A DNA stretch of 64,000 bases from Streptococcus chenjunshii (GTDB lineage: Bacteria > Bacillota > Bacilli > Lactobacillales > Streptococcaceae), in NCBI RefSeq assembly GCF_003086355.1, contig NZ_CP031733.1, forward strand, positions 434,001 to 498,000, given 5' to 3'. Shown here one piece after another: positions 55,187-63,478 of the stretch (the first letter of the stretch is position 1; each line of letters starts with the position of its first letter). The position numbers and the translations under genes were made by a program. The notes beneath the pieces are model-generated. The model searched no databases. It saw nothing but the letters and a program-made list of their open reading frames with translations, and was not told the DNA's origin.

Positions 55187-57055
55187 ATGGCTAAAGATGA
55201 ATACAAGCAAATGGCCCAACAAATCATTGCAGAAGTAGGGAAAGATAATATTTCCAATGCAACCCACTGTATGACACGTCTGCGTTTAAATCTCAAAGAT
55301 CAGTCACTGATAGATGATGAGAAGATTAAGGCGATTAAAGGTGTGATAGGGGTTAATCGTGCCGGGGGACAGTATCAGATTATTATCGGGCAGACTGTGG
55401 ATAAAGTTTTTGCGGCCTTTACTGATTTAACTGGTTTGGCTGTTAAATCAGAATCGGAAAATAGAGATAAGCCAAAAGAAAAATTAACAGTTAAATCTGC
55501 TTTTTTAAAAGCCTTAGATTATCTGTCAGGCAGTATGACACCGCTCATTCCTGCTATGATTACAGCGGCAATGTTTAAGACTATTCAAGTAGTTGTCGGA
55601 CCGGAATTACTGGATCTGGTCAGTGCAGATAGTGACTTTTACCTCTTATGTGGTTTTCTTTACAGTGCTTTCTTCTACTTTCTGCCCATTTTTTTGGGTT
55701 TTACTGCGGCTAAAAAATTGGGTGCCAGTCAAATTATGGGGCTCTATATTGGTGCTCTTCTGGTTGTTCCGGAATTGGTTCAGCTGGATGGTCAAGGTTT
55801 TACTGTTTATGGTCTTATTCCGACGACTATCCACAACTATTCTCAAACTGTCATTCCGGCGGTTTTAAGCGTTTGGGTGATGTTTTATGTGGAAAAATTT
55901 TTTAAAAAGATAATTCCGGCTGTGCTATCAACCATTTTTGCCCCTTTCTTAACGATGTTCATCATGACACCGCTTGTACTTGCCGTACTTGCTCCGCTGG
56001 GTAATATTTTAGGCGGCTGGATTGGGAGCGGTCTGATTGCTTTTGGCGGAATCGGAGGTTTCTTAGCAGTTGCTGTCGTTGCTGCTCTTTGGGAATTGTT
56101 AGTCATGACAGGCATGCATATTGTTTTAATTACTTTTGCCCTAACCAGTCTTCTTACAAATGGTGTTGACCGTTTTATTATGGTAGCAGCTATTCTTGCT
56201 ACTTGGGCAACATTTGGATTAGCTTTAGGAGCGGCGCTTAAAATTAAAGATAAGGAAGAAAAAGCACTTACCTTTGGTTATGTTATCAGCGGTATTGTTG
56301 GCGGAGTGACCGAGCCCACTATTTACGGGGTCATGCTTAAGTATAAACGCACCATTGTGACATTGGCCCTAGGCGGTGGTTTAGCGGGTGCTTATGCTGG
56401 TTTAACCCATGTTGGTTTGTATGTTGCCGGCGCTTCAAATTTTCTCAGCGTTGTCGGCTATTTTGCTGGCGGAATGACTAATATTATTAATGGGTTTGTA
56501 GCAACAGGGATTGCTTTTTTCGGCACAGCTGTTTTGACATACTTTTTTGGATTTGAAAAGGAAAGTCAGCACATCAGTCCATCGGTGTCAGAAAAGACAC
56601 AAACTATTACAATTACCAGTCCTGTGGCTGGTAATACTGTAAAACTTGCTGATGTGGAAGATGACGTTTTTGCTTCTGGCATGATGGGCAAAGGTATTGC
56701 TGTTGAACCATCTGAAGGGGCTGTTTTCGCACCGGCCGATGGAGAGATAAGCGTTCTTTTCCCTACTGGTCATGCGGTTGGACTGAAAACTGATGAAGGA
56801 GCAGAAATCCTTATTCATATCGGTATGGATACAGTGACACTGGACGGTCAAGGGTTTACAACATATGTGACCGCAGGTGATAAGGTAAAAAAAGGACAGA
56901 AGTTAATTGATGTTGATCTTGAGGTCGTTAAAAAAGCTGGGCTCAGCAGCCTTACACCGATTGTCGTTAGTAATACAGATGCATTTGAGAGAGTTGTGGC
57001 AACAACTGAAGATGATGTTTTACCAGGAAAATTCTTGCTAAAATTGATTAAATAA
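55187..57055 (+). CDS. PTS beta-glucoside-type transporter EIIBCA
   Basis: 622 residues, domains B-C-A. Phosphocysteine Cys28 in ATHCMTRLRLNL, EIIC with ISGIVGGVTEPTIYGVMLKY, and EIIA phosphohistidine His544 in ILIHIGMDTVTLDGQG. Belongs to the Glc/beta-glucoside superfamily like ScrA. Coexpressed with a ChbG-like deacetylase 9 bases downstream, which suggests an N-acetylated disaccharide substrate. ATG 55187 lies 12 bases after an ATG inside the ribosome site AAGGATGG. Confidence 0.92.
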   Translation: MAKDEYKQMAQQIIAEVGKDNISNATHCMTRLRLNLKDQSLIDDEKIKAIKGVIGVNRAGGQYQIIIGQTVDKVFAAFTDLTGLAVKSESENRDKPKEKLTVKSAFLKALDYLSGSMTPLIPAMITAAMFKTIQVVVGPELLDLVSADSDFYLLCGFLYSAFFYFLPIFLGFTAAKKLGASQIMGLYIGALLVVPELVQLDGQGFTVYGLIPTTIHNYSQTVIPAVLSVWVMFYVEKFFKKIIPAVLSTIFAPFLTMFIMTPLVLAVLAPLGNILGGWIGSGLIAFGGIGGFLAVAVVAALWELLVMTGMHIVLITFALTSLLTNGVDRFIMVAAILATWATFGLALGAALKIKDKEEKALTFGYVISGIVGGVTEPTIYGVMLKYKRTIVTLALGGGLAGAYAGLTHVGLYVAGASNFLSVVGYFAGGMTNIINGFVATGIAFFGTAVLTYFFGFEKESQHISPSVSEKTQTITITSPVAGNTVKLADVEDDVFASGMMGKGIAVEPSEGAVFAPADGEISVLFPTGHAVGLKTDEGAEILIHIGMDTVTLDGQGFTTYVTAGDKVKKGQKLIDVDLEVVKKAGLSSLTPIVVSNTDAFERVVATTEDDVLPGKFLLKLIK

Positions 57056-57064
57056 GGAGAGCTT

Positions 57065-57817
57065 ATGCCAAAAAAATTACTGTTACGTGCAGATGATCTC
57101 GGTTATTCTGAGGCGGTTAATTATGGAATCGAAAAAACCATCAAAGACGGTCTTATCCGCAGTCTGGGAGTGATGGTTAATATGCCGGCTACCCAGCATG
57201 GTGTTGGTTTAATCAAAGACTGTTATCTGGCTCTTGGCGTACATACTAATATTTGTACTGGTAAGCCTTTAACGAATCCTGAACTTATTCCAAGTTTGGT
57301 TGATGAGAATGGTGAGTTTAAATCATCGAAAGTATACCGTTCTGCTAAGGAAGACTTTGTTGTCTTTGAGGAAGTGGTCTCGGAAATTGAAGCGCAGTAT
57401 CATCGTTTTCTGGAACTTTTCGGCCGGCAGCCGGATTATTTTGAAGGGCATGCGGTAGCTTCAGACAATTTCTTTAAAGGTTTGGAGCATGTGGCAGATA
57501 AATACCATTTGAAGTATTCTGGTTTTTCTATGGGAGGATCTCCCCTTAGGATAGGTCAGTCACAGGTCCAGTTCAATATGGAATCAATGGCGCCAGATTA
57601 CAATCCTTTTGATATGCTAAAACGTATGGTGGCAAAGGCCGATGAGGAAGTGGTACAGTTAGCAGTTTTTCATCCGGGTTATCTGGATACTTTTATTTTG
57701 TCGCATTCCAGTCTAACTTTTCCTCGGACACAAGAGGTTGACCTTCTGACTGATCCGGATGTTAAAAACTGGCTGATTCAGCAGGAAATCAGCTTAATAG
57801 ATTACAGAGATCTGTGA
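57065..57817 (+). CDS. chbG: ChbG/YdjC-family carbohydrate deacetylase
   Basis: 250 residues. Metal ligands and catalytic residues appear as Asp in RADDLGYSEAVNYGI, His in GVHTNICTGKPL and His in YFEGHAVAS. ChbG removes an acetyl group from N,N'-diacetylchitobiose-6-phosphate and related sugars. The operon with a PTS EIIBCA and an AraC regulator supports uptake and deacetylation of chitin- or glycan-derived disaccharides. ATG follows AAGGAGAGC. Confidence 0.92.
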   Translation: MPKKLLLRADDLGYSEAVNYGIEKTIKDGLIRSLGVMVNMPATQHGVGLIKDCYLALGVHTNICTGKPLTNPELIPSLVDENGEFKSSKVYRSAKEDFVVFEEVVSEIEAQYHRFLELFGRQPDYFEGHAVASDNFFKGLEHVADKYHLKYSGFSMGGSPLRIGQSQVQFNMESMAPDYNPFDMLKRMVAKADEEVVQLAVFHPGYLDTFILSHSSLTFPRTQEVDLLTDPDVKNWLIQQEISLIDYRDL

Positions 57818-57920
57818 GCTGAATGTAAAAGAATCGGTTCATTTATATTAGTAAAAATATTTGACTATTTTTCCTTCTTATTTTAAAATATAACAAACCA
57901 CCTGTAGTAAGAGGAGCGTC

Positions 57921-59795
57921 ATGAAGTTTATTTATTATAGTCTGACTGCCGAGGAGGCTCTTCAGTTACATTTTTGGTCTGAAGGGCAGTACTCTGTATT
58001 TAGCTTAACTGCTGACTATGAGATATTCAGAGAAAAACTCACTTGGCTGCTGGAAAACCAAACTTACTATAAAATTTCTTACCGCGGTGCCCATATAGAA
58101 AAGCCAATACTTACAGTAGTTGGTACTTTAATATCTAAGGGATTGACAGCTAAAAATATTAGTCAAAAGGTCAAAGTACTTGAAGAATTGACAGGATCTC
58201 CCAGTCAGCGATTAAGAAATGTACTGGCTGATATAGATACAGACTTTTATTCTTTTTACTTAGAATTACTGGCCCATCCACTTATGTTAGATATTGAGAC
58301 CTTTGATGGCCGAATCTACCATAACAGTTTTGACCGTTTAGAAATTCAGGCACAGCTACGCCCTGCTGGGACAATCAAAGACTATCTGATGCACTTAGAA
58401 TTAATCTTTCAAACAAAGGCATTTCAAAAGGTTTTCCAGCAAAAGAACTATCTGCTGCAAGAATTTTCGGGACAGTTTTCGATTCCTGTTAATCTGACAA
58501 CAACCGATGCTCAACTGACGGAATCATTTTATACGCAGAGAAAGCTGCAAGATGCTGACTCAGTTTTTATACCGCAGAAATATTTACCCTTTACCTACTT
58601 TCTAAAAGGCAATCTTGAACAGCTTTATCATACTTATCAGAGCAGCCATCCTAAACAGGCTATCAGAAGACGGTTTGGTAAAAATGGTGCTCTTACCCAG
58701 TTGGGAGATTTTGTTATTTCGTCGGGCGCTTCAGCACCTATAGGTTTTCAAATCAAGGGATTTAAGCCTGAAAAAAACTGGACCGGTCAGGTCAAAGCCA
58801 AGTATTTTGACCATGCTATTCGTCTGGATTTGACGCATATTCAGACCAACATCTTGCTGCACACGGTAAAAGATGCCTATTTTCAACAGCAATTATCTAA
58901 AGTTTTGACAAAATGGCGGAACGAACCTGATAAGCGTCAGGCTTTGAACCGGCTTCTGTATCCGATTCAAGGGAGTATGGATACTTCTTTTGACCATCAT
59001 TTGCATACTCCGCATTATGCTTACAGTATGCGTATAACCCATAACCTCCTTTTGATTGGTCTTTTGACAACATTAGTTGAGGAGGGCATGTCTCCGATCA
59101 GCCTTAATAACGAAGTAATTTTTTTAGAGACGCACCATTTGAACCAAAAACGACTCGAGCAGCATCTGCAAACCTTAGATAGCTACTTTGATTATCGTAT
59201 TGTTGACAATTTATTTATCAAGGATACTAATAATTATACCTACTTTGATACCCGGGATCAAAAACAGGTTTTTAGAGGAGCGTCATTCAATCATTATGAG
59301 GGGGCTGATGTGATAACTAATTTGGATGCGCCGCCGATTGTGGATGCTGTTTTGCGCCGAATGATTATTGAACTGGGAGAATTTGATGTCTCTATGATTT
59401 CAGCTTATTTGGCGGATTTTATCCAAAAAGAGTCTTTAGAACGTATCAAAGAATATTTTATGCTTCCTTTGTACCCTTTAAAGAACCGCCGGCAATTTGT
59501 GTTTAAAAATGCTTGCTGTCAGGAAATTTTGTCTGCGAAAGCCTGTTTTATATCACAAAGTAAGGAAGCATGGACTTACAGGCGGCTGTATGTCAGTAAA
59601 AAAGCAGTCAGTCAAGAAGCAGCCTTTTTAAAAAAATACGGCATCAAGTCGGATACACCTTTAAAAGAAGTGGCTAACAGCCGACTGCGTATAGAACCGA
59701 TAGACGCTTTATCTGCAGAGAAACTTGATTTAGGCTACTATTCGAAATTGATTGCTGATGAAATGGCTCTATGGGAGGTGAGTGAATGGCGATGA
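57921..59795 (+). CDS. Large protein resembling a degenerate phage-type DNA polymerase
   Basis: 624 residues, no membrane segments. By eye it follows the order of motifs of phage-encoded DNA polymerases: FVISSGASAPIGF (265-277) where GxGGlHg is expected; RLDLTHIQTNILL (301-313) in place of the DxxSLYPS motif A, Asp303 kept; KRQALNRLLYPIQG (338-351) in place of KxxLNsxyG; SMRITHNLLLIGLLTTL (369-385) like the following helix; LNNEVIFL (395-402) where NTDG motif C should be, the Asp replaced; VDNLFIKDTNNYTYFD (428-443), very like the conserved KDVNNYI; and KLDLGYYSKLI (601-611) like the ID..YY end. This suggests a domesticated, perhaps inactive polymerase fold. Its stop overlaps the next gene by 10 bases. 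The family call is from memory and needs a profile search. Confidence 0.45.
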   Translation: MKFIYYSLTAEEALQLHFWSEGQYSVFSLTADYEIFREKLTWLLENQTYYKISYRGAHIEKPILTVVGTLISKGLTAKNISQKVKVLEELTGSPSQRLRNVLADIDTDFYSFYLELLAHPLMLDIETFDGRIYHNSFDRLEIQAQLRPAGTIKDYLMHLELIFQTKAFQKVFQQKNYLLQEFSGQFSIPVNLTTTDAQLTESFYTQRKLQDADSVFIPQKYLPFTYFLKGNLEQLYHTYQSSHPKQAIRRRFGKNGALTQLGDFVISSGASAPIGFQIKGFKPEKNWTGQVKAKYFDHAIRLDLTHIQTNILLHTVKDAYFQQQLSKVLTKWRNEPDKRQALNRLLYPIQGSMDTSFDHHLHTPHYAYSMRITHNLLLIGLLTTLVEEGMSPISLNNEVIFLETHHLNQKRLEQHLQTLDSYFDYRIVDNLFIKDTNNYTYFDTRDQKQVFRGASFNHYEGADVITNLDAPPIVDAVLRRMIIELGEFDVSMISAYLADFIQKESLERIKEYFMLPLYPLKNRRQFVFKNACCQEILSAKACFISQSKEAWTYRRLYVSKKAVSQEAAFLKKYGIKSDTPLKEVANSRLRIEPIDALSAEKLDLGYYSKLIADEMALWEVSEWR

Positions 59796-60262
59796 CGCAT
59801 TTGGAATTCTTTGCATCACTGGATTTTGATGACGGACTGGCCGTAGTGACTAAGATATTTGAACGTTTTCCTTTACAATACGGAACAACTCTAGGGCTTG
59901 ACGGCCATCCGCAGATTCGTCCGCTAGAATTTAAATTTGAGGAAGGCGGTGTCTTGTATTTTGATACTGTGACCTTCTACAGTTCATATAGAGAAATGCA
60001 GACACATCCCTATTTGCAGCTTTGTATCGGCGAGCAGGAAACGATGACTTACCTGCGTCTGGGTGGCAAGGTAAACTTTACGAAAGACAGGCGGATTATT
60101 GAGCGCTGTTTTGAATCCAGTCCAGTGTTAACCTCACAATTTAGTGACCAGCCTGATAAGGTTATCGCTTACTATCTGACTGAAGTTTGGGCGGAATTTC
60201 AGTCCTTTTCGCCGAATTTGCCAGCCAAACGCTATCTTTTAAAGAACAAATATGATGTTTAA
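59786..60262 (+). CDS. Pyridoxamine-phosphate-oxidase-like FMN-binding split-barrel protein
   Basis: 158 residues. The segment YGTTLGLDGHPQIRPLEFKF, FDTVTFYSSYREMQTHPYLQ and QETMTYLRLGGKVNF has the look of the pyridoxamine 5'-phosphate oxidase-like split barrel that binds FMN. Start ATG 59786 overlaps the preceding gene by 10 bases and has GGGAGGTG upstream, so the two are translationally coupled. The link between a flavin protein and the polymerase-like protein is puzzling. Confidence 0.75.
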   Translation: MAMTHLEFFASLDFDDGLAVVTKIFERFPLQYGTTLGLDGHPQIRPLEFKFEEGGVLYFDTVTFYSSYREMQTHPYLQLCIGEQETMTYLRLGGKVNFTKDRRIIERCFESSPVLTSQFSDQPDKVIAYYLTEVWAEFQSFSPNLPAKRYLLKNKYDV

Positions 60263-60263
60263 A

Positions 60264-60477
60264 AACTAAACACGCCTAAACGCTGCGGGAAAAAGAAACA
60301 TGTGCGGTTCTAGTGCTGACTTAAGTTTTGGCCAGCCGTATCTGACTGAAGGCTTTGTCGTCTTGACAGCTGACCGCACCCTTCTAGTCATCTTGGCAGA
60401 GGGAGCTGCCTGAGAAATCAAAGATTTCTGGCTTACCGTCTATTTTCCCATTGCGTTTTTCACGGCCTTTGTATCTT
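60264..60477 (+). repeat. Hybrid structured 5' element upstream of the binding-protein gene
   Basis: Short-form outer arms AACGC/GCGTT and GGGAAAA/TTTTCCC enclose a long-form apical block (hairpin GAAATC-AAA-GATTTC and CTGACCGCACCCTTCTAGTC). It ends TTTGTATCTT, 13 bases before the start codon. Confidence 0.88.
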
Positions 60478-60490
60478 GGTGGAGGAAAAA

Positions 60491-61399
60491 ATGAAAGGAA
60501 AGAAACGTATTTTAGGGCTTTTGCTGCTTATCGCTGGAGTGATTGGCGGAGGGTTGATTTGGTTTAGACAGTCAGTCCGGACTTCTCAAAGTGAGACAGT
60601 TATCAGAATAGGGTCTAAAGATTTCACAGAAAATCTGGTTGTGGCTGAAATCTATGCTCTGGCGCTGGAGGACGAGGGCTATAAGGTTGAACGTGTCGCT
60701 AATATTTCAAGTTCGCTTATCCATGAGACAATTCTTAATGATGAGATTGATCTTTATCCTGAATATACGGGGACAGGATTATTGACTATTTTGGGAGAAG
60801 GACTGGAAACAGACCCTGAAAAAGTGTACGAAACCGTAAAGAGACAGTATAAGAAACAGTTTCAGCTAACTTGGCTGGATTATGCAGAGGCTAATGACAG
60901 TGCCGGACTGGCTATTCGCAAAGAAACAGCTGATAAATACAATATCAAGACTATTTCAGACTTGCAAGAAAATGCCGGAAATATTCGTATGGCTTCACAG
61001 GGTGAATACGAGGAGCGTGAGGACGGTCTGCCAGCGCTTGAAAAAGTCTACGGAAAATTTAATTGGCAGTCTTCACAAATTTATGACAACAGTTTGAAAT
61101 ATCAGGTCCTTGAGAATAATGAGGCAGACGTGACGCCTGCTTATACAACTGAAGGCCAGCTGGCAGAGACGGATAAGTTCCTTATTTTAGAGGATGATAA
61201 ACATGTTTGGCCGCCATATAACTTAGCACCAGTAGTTCGAGATGATCTTTTAGAGGATTATCCTGAGATAGAGGAGATTTTAAATAAGATCTCAGCGAGT
61301 TTAGCTACTGAAACCGTCACAAAACTTAATGCTCAAGTTGATGTCGAAGGAAAAGAGTATGCTGATGTTGCAAAGGAGTTTTATAATAGTATCAAATGA
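60491..61399 (+). CDS. Osmoprotectant-type (OpuC/ProX-like) ABC substrate-binding protein, membrane-anchored, orphan
   Basis: 302 residues. An N-terminal membrane segment (about 8-24) without a lipobox Cys acts as a signal anchor. The mature part VIRIGSKDFTENLVVAEIYA, EIDLYPEYTGTGLLTILGE and the AYTTEGQLAETDKFLILEDD segment are hallmarks of the OpuAC/OpuCC family for glycine betaine, choline or carnitine. No permease or ATPase gene is adjacent; it is followed by an SDR gene. ATG 60491 lies close to GGAGGA; a TTG upstream is in the repeat. It may serve a transporter encoded elsewhere. Confidence 0.85.
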   Translation: MKGKKRILGLLLLIAGVIGGGLIWFRQSVRTSQSETVIRIGSKDFTENLVVAEIYALALEDEGYKVERVANISSSLIHETILNDEIDLYPEYTGTGLLTILGEGLETDPEKVYETVKRQYKKQFQLTWLDYAEANDSAGLAIRKETADKYNIKTISDLQENAGNIRMASQGEYEEREDGLPALEKVYGKFNWQSSQIYDNSLKYQVLENNEADVTPAYTTEGQLAETDKFLILEDDKHVWPPYNLAPVVRDDLLEDYPEIEEILNKISASLATETVTKLNAQVDVEGKEYADVAKEFYNSIK

Positions 61400-61413
61400 G
61401 GGGGGAATATATA

Positions 61414-62202
61414 ATGGAAATTTTATTAGATAAACAAACTGCTGTTATTTTCGGTGCAGGGCGGGGAATCGGCCAAGCGATGGCCCAAGTTTTTGCTGAA
61501 GCTCAGGCAACGGTTTATGTGGCAGATATTATGCTTGAAAATGCGCAGATTTTAGCCCAAGATATTGTTGACCAAGGCTATAAAGCTGTAGCCGTGTCCT
61601 GTGATGTTTCAGATTATGAATCGGTTGATGCTGTTTTAGAAAAAGCAGAAAAAGAAACGGGCCGATTGGATATTATTATTAACAATGCAGGGATAGTGAC
61701 TCTGGATTCTTTTTTAGAAACTAGCCAAGAAGATATTCAGAAATTGTTTAATATCAATTTGCTTGGAGCAAATAATGGAATGCAAGCGGGAATTAAACGA
61801 ATGAGGAAATATGATAAGGGTAAAATTATTAATACCTCATCATTTGCAGGACGCCATGCTTTACCAGAAGGGTTTTCTCATTATGGTATGACTAAAGCGG
61901 GGATCATTTATTTGACACAGGCAGGAGCGTATGCTGGAGCTGATTATAATATCAATGTTAATGCTATTTGTCCCGGTATTATCCGCTCACAAATGTGGGA
62001 AAAAATTTTAGACAGTTATGCCCAAGCCGAGCAAGACAGAGAAGAAGCTTGGAGAACAAGCTTGAAACATTTTATCCCTCTTAAAAGAGGCGATCAGAAG
62101 CCGGAAGATATTGCGTATACGGCTCTGTTTTTAGCTTCTGACTTGGCTGACCATATCACCGGGCAAGCCATTAATGTTGATGGTGGAGCTGCAATGAACT
62201 AA
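61414..62202 (+). CDS. Short-chain dehydrogenase/reductase
   Basis: 262 residues. Cofactor motif FGAGRGIGQAMA, NNAG at 90-93, catalytic Ser142/143, Tyr157 and Lys161 in SHYGMTKAG, and the C-terminal ITGQAINVDGGAA. Asp at the end of the second strand (YVADIM) favours NAD(H). The substrate is not determined. ATG 61414 follows GAGGGGGGA; the gene starts 14 bases after the binding-protein gene. Confidence 0.9.
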   Translation: MEILLDKQTAVIFGAGRGIGQAMAQVFAEAQATVYVADIMLENAQILAQDIVDQGYKAVAVSCDVSDYESVDAVLEKAEKETGRLDIIINNAGIVTLDSFLETSQEDIQKLFNINLLGANNGMQAGIKRMRKYDKGKIINTSSFAGRHALPEGFSHYGMTKAGIIYLTQAGAYAGADYNINVNAICPGIIRSQMWEKILDSYAQAEQDREEAWRTSLKHFIPLKRGDQKPEDIAYTALFLASDLADHITGQAINVDGGAAMN

Positions 62203-62235
62203 TAGAAATAACAGATATAGTAGGAAAGGTATTGT

Positions 62236-62589
62236 ATGAAAGAAAATAGTATTATGTATTTAGTAGAAGCTAAAGTTGATGAAAAAGACCTATCATCCTT
62301 AAGAGAACTGATTAAGAAAATGGTTGATCATACGCGTGAAGAAGAAGGTGCGCTCACTTATCACTGGTCAATCAAAGGAAATACGGTCCATACAATTGAA
62401 CACTATCGTGATAACGAAGCTGCTAAGATACATCTGGCCGACTTCACACAGCATTTTGCAAAAGATTATATGGATCTTGTTGAGGTAACGGCCTGCACGG
62501 TCTATGGACGTCCAAATACCGAGGTGAAAACTGTTCTCGATGGTTTTGAGGCAGTTTACCGAGAAACGATCGATGGTTTTGTCAAATAA
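62236..62589 (+). CDS. Antibiotic-biosynthesis-monooxygenase-like (ABM) small protein
   Basis: 117 residues with a ferredoxin-like alpha/beta pattern: MYLVEAKVDEKDLSSLRELI, EEGALTYHWSIKG and HTIEHYRDNEAAKIHLADFT. This is the usual outline of ABM-domain quinol monooxygenases or stress dimeric proteins. It lies between two SDR genes in what appears to be one operon. Confidence 0.75.
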   Translation: MKENSIMYLVEAKVDEKDLSSLRELIKKMVDHTREEEGALTYHWSIKGNTVHTIEHYRDNEAAKIHLADFTQHFAKDYMDLVEVTACTVYGRPNTEVKTVLDGFEAVYRETIDGFVK

Positions 62590-62621
62590 AGGGCTTAGAA
62601 AGTAGAAAGGGACGAAAAAAG

Positions 62622-63407
62622 ATGGCTAAAACAGTTATGGTAACAGGAGGTGCGCAAGGGATTGGTGAGGCTATCTCGAAACGCTTAGCTAAAGACGGAT
62701 TTACGGTTGTCATTGCTGATTTGAATCTCCAAAAAGCTGAGGCGGTTGCTGAAACTATTAAGTCGCTTGGCGGTCAGGCATTAGCGGTTCAAACTGATGT
62801 CTCAGACCGTGCCAGCTTCTTTTCAGCAGTCAGGACAGCTGCTGAAAGATTGGGAAGATTTGATGTGCTGGTTAATAATGCAGGTATCGCTCCGGGTACA
62901 CCGATTGAAACTGTGACAGCAGAAGATTTTGATCAAATTTTCCGCATTAATGTAGCAAGTATTGTTTGGGGAACGCAGGCTGCCTTAGAACAATTTGAAA
63001 AGAAAGAGCGACAAGGGACAGAAATCATCGGCAAGATTATCAATGCCAGCTCACAAGGCGGTGTGGTCGGCAATGCTGGCGCCTTTCTTTACAGCGGTTC
63101 TAAATTCGCTGTGCGCGGTCTAACGCAGGTTGCCGCCAAAGATTTGGCTGCAAAAGGGATTACAGTGAATGCCTATGCTCCGGGGACGGTCAAGACCCCA
63201 ATGCTTTTATCTGCAGTCAATGATATTGCCCAAGCTAATAATCAAGATGAAGAATGGGCTCTGCAGCAATTTAGTCAAAATATTACTCTGGGACGTTTGT
63301 CAGAGCCGGAAGATGTGGCAGCAGGAGTGGCTTTTTTAGCAGGATCAGACTCCGACTATATGACCGGTCAAACACTCGAAATTGACGGCGGCATGCAGTT
63401 TCATTAA
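62622..63407 (+). CDS. Acetoin/diacetyl reductase-type SDR
   Basis: 261 residues. TGGAQGIGEAI cofactor loop, NNAG at 85-88, Ser143/144, Tyr157 and Lys161 in YSGSKFAVRG, and the butanediol-dehydrogenase-like AYAPGTVKTPMLLSAVND. Best matches in memory are meso-2,3-butanediol dehydrogenase / acetoin reductases, but neighbours point to a different sugar- or polyol-related pathway. The exact substrate is open. Confidence 0.85.
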   Translation: MAKTVMVTGGAQGIGEAISKRLAKDGFTVVIADLNLQKAEAVAETIKSLGGQALAVQTDVSDRASFFSAVRTAAERLGRFDVLVNNAGIAPGTPIETVTAEDFDQIFRINVASIVWGTQAALEQFEKKERQGTEIIGKIINASSQGGVVGNAGAFLYSGSKFAVRGLTQVAAKDLAAKGITVNAYAPGTVKTPMLLSAVNDIAQANNQDEEWALQQFSQNITLGRLSEPEDVAAGVAFLAGSDSDYMTGQTLEIDGGMQFH

Positions 63408-63478
63408 AGGAAATATTGCGAACAGAGCAGATTGAGCATATTTCTTTGTATCTCAGTCAAAAAAGAAAGGAAAATACA

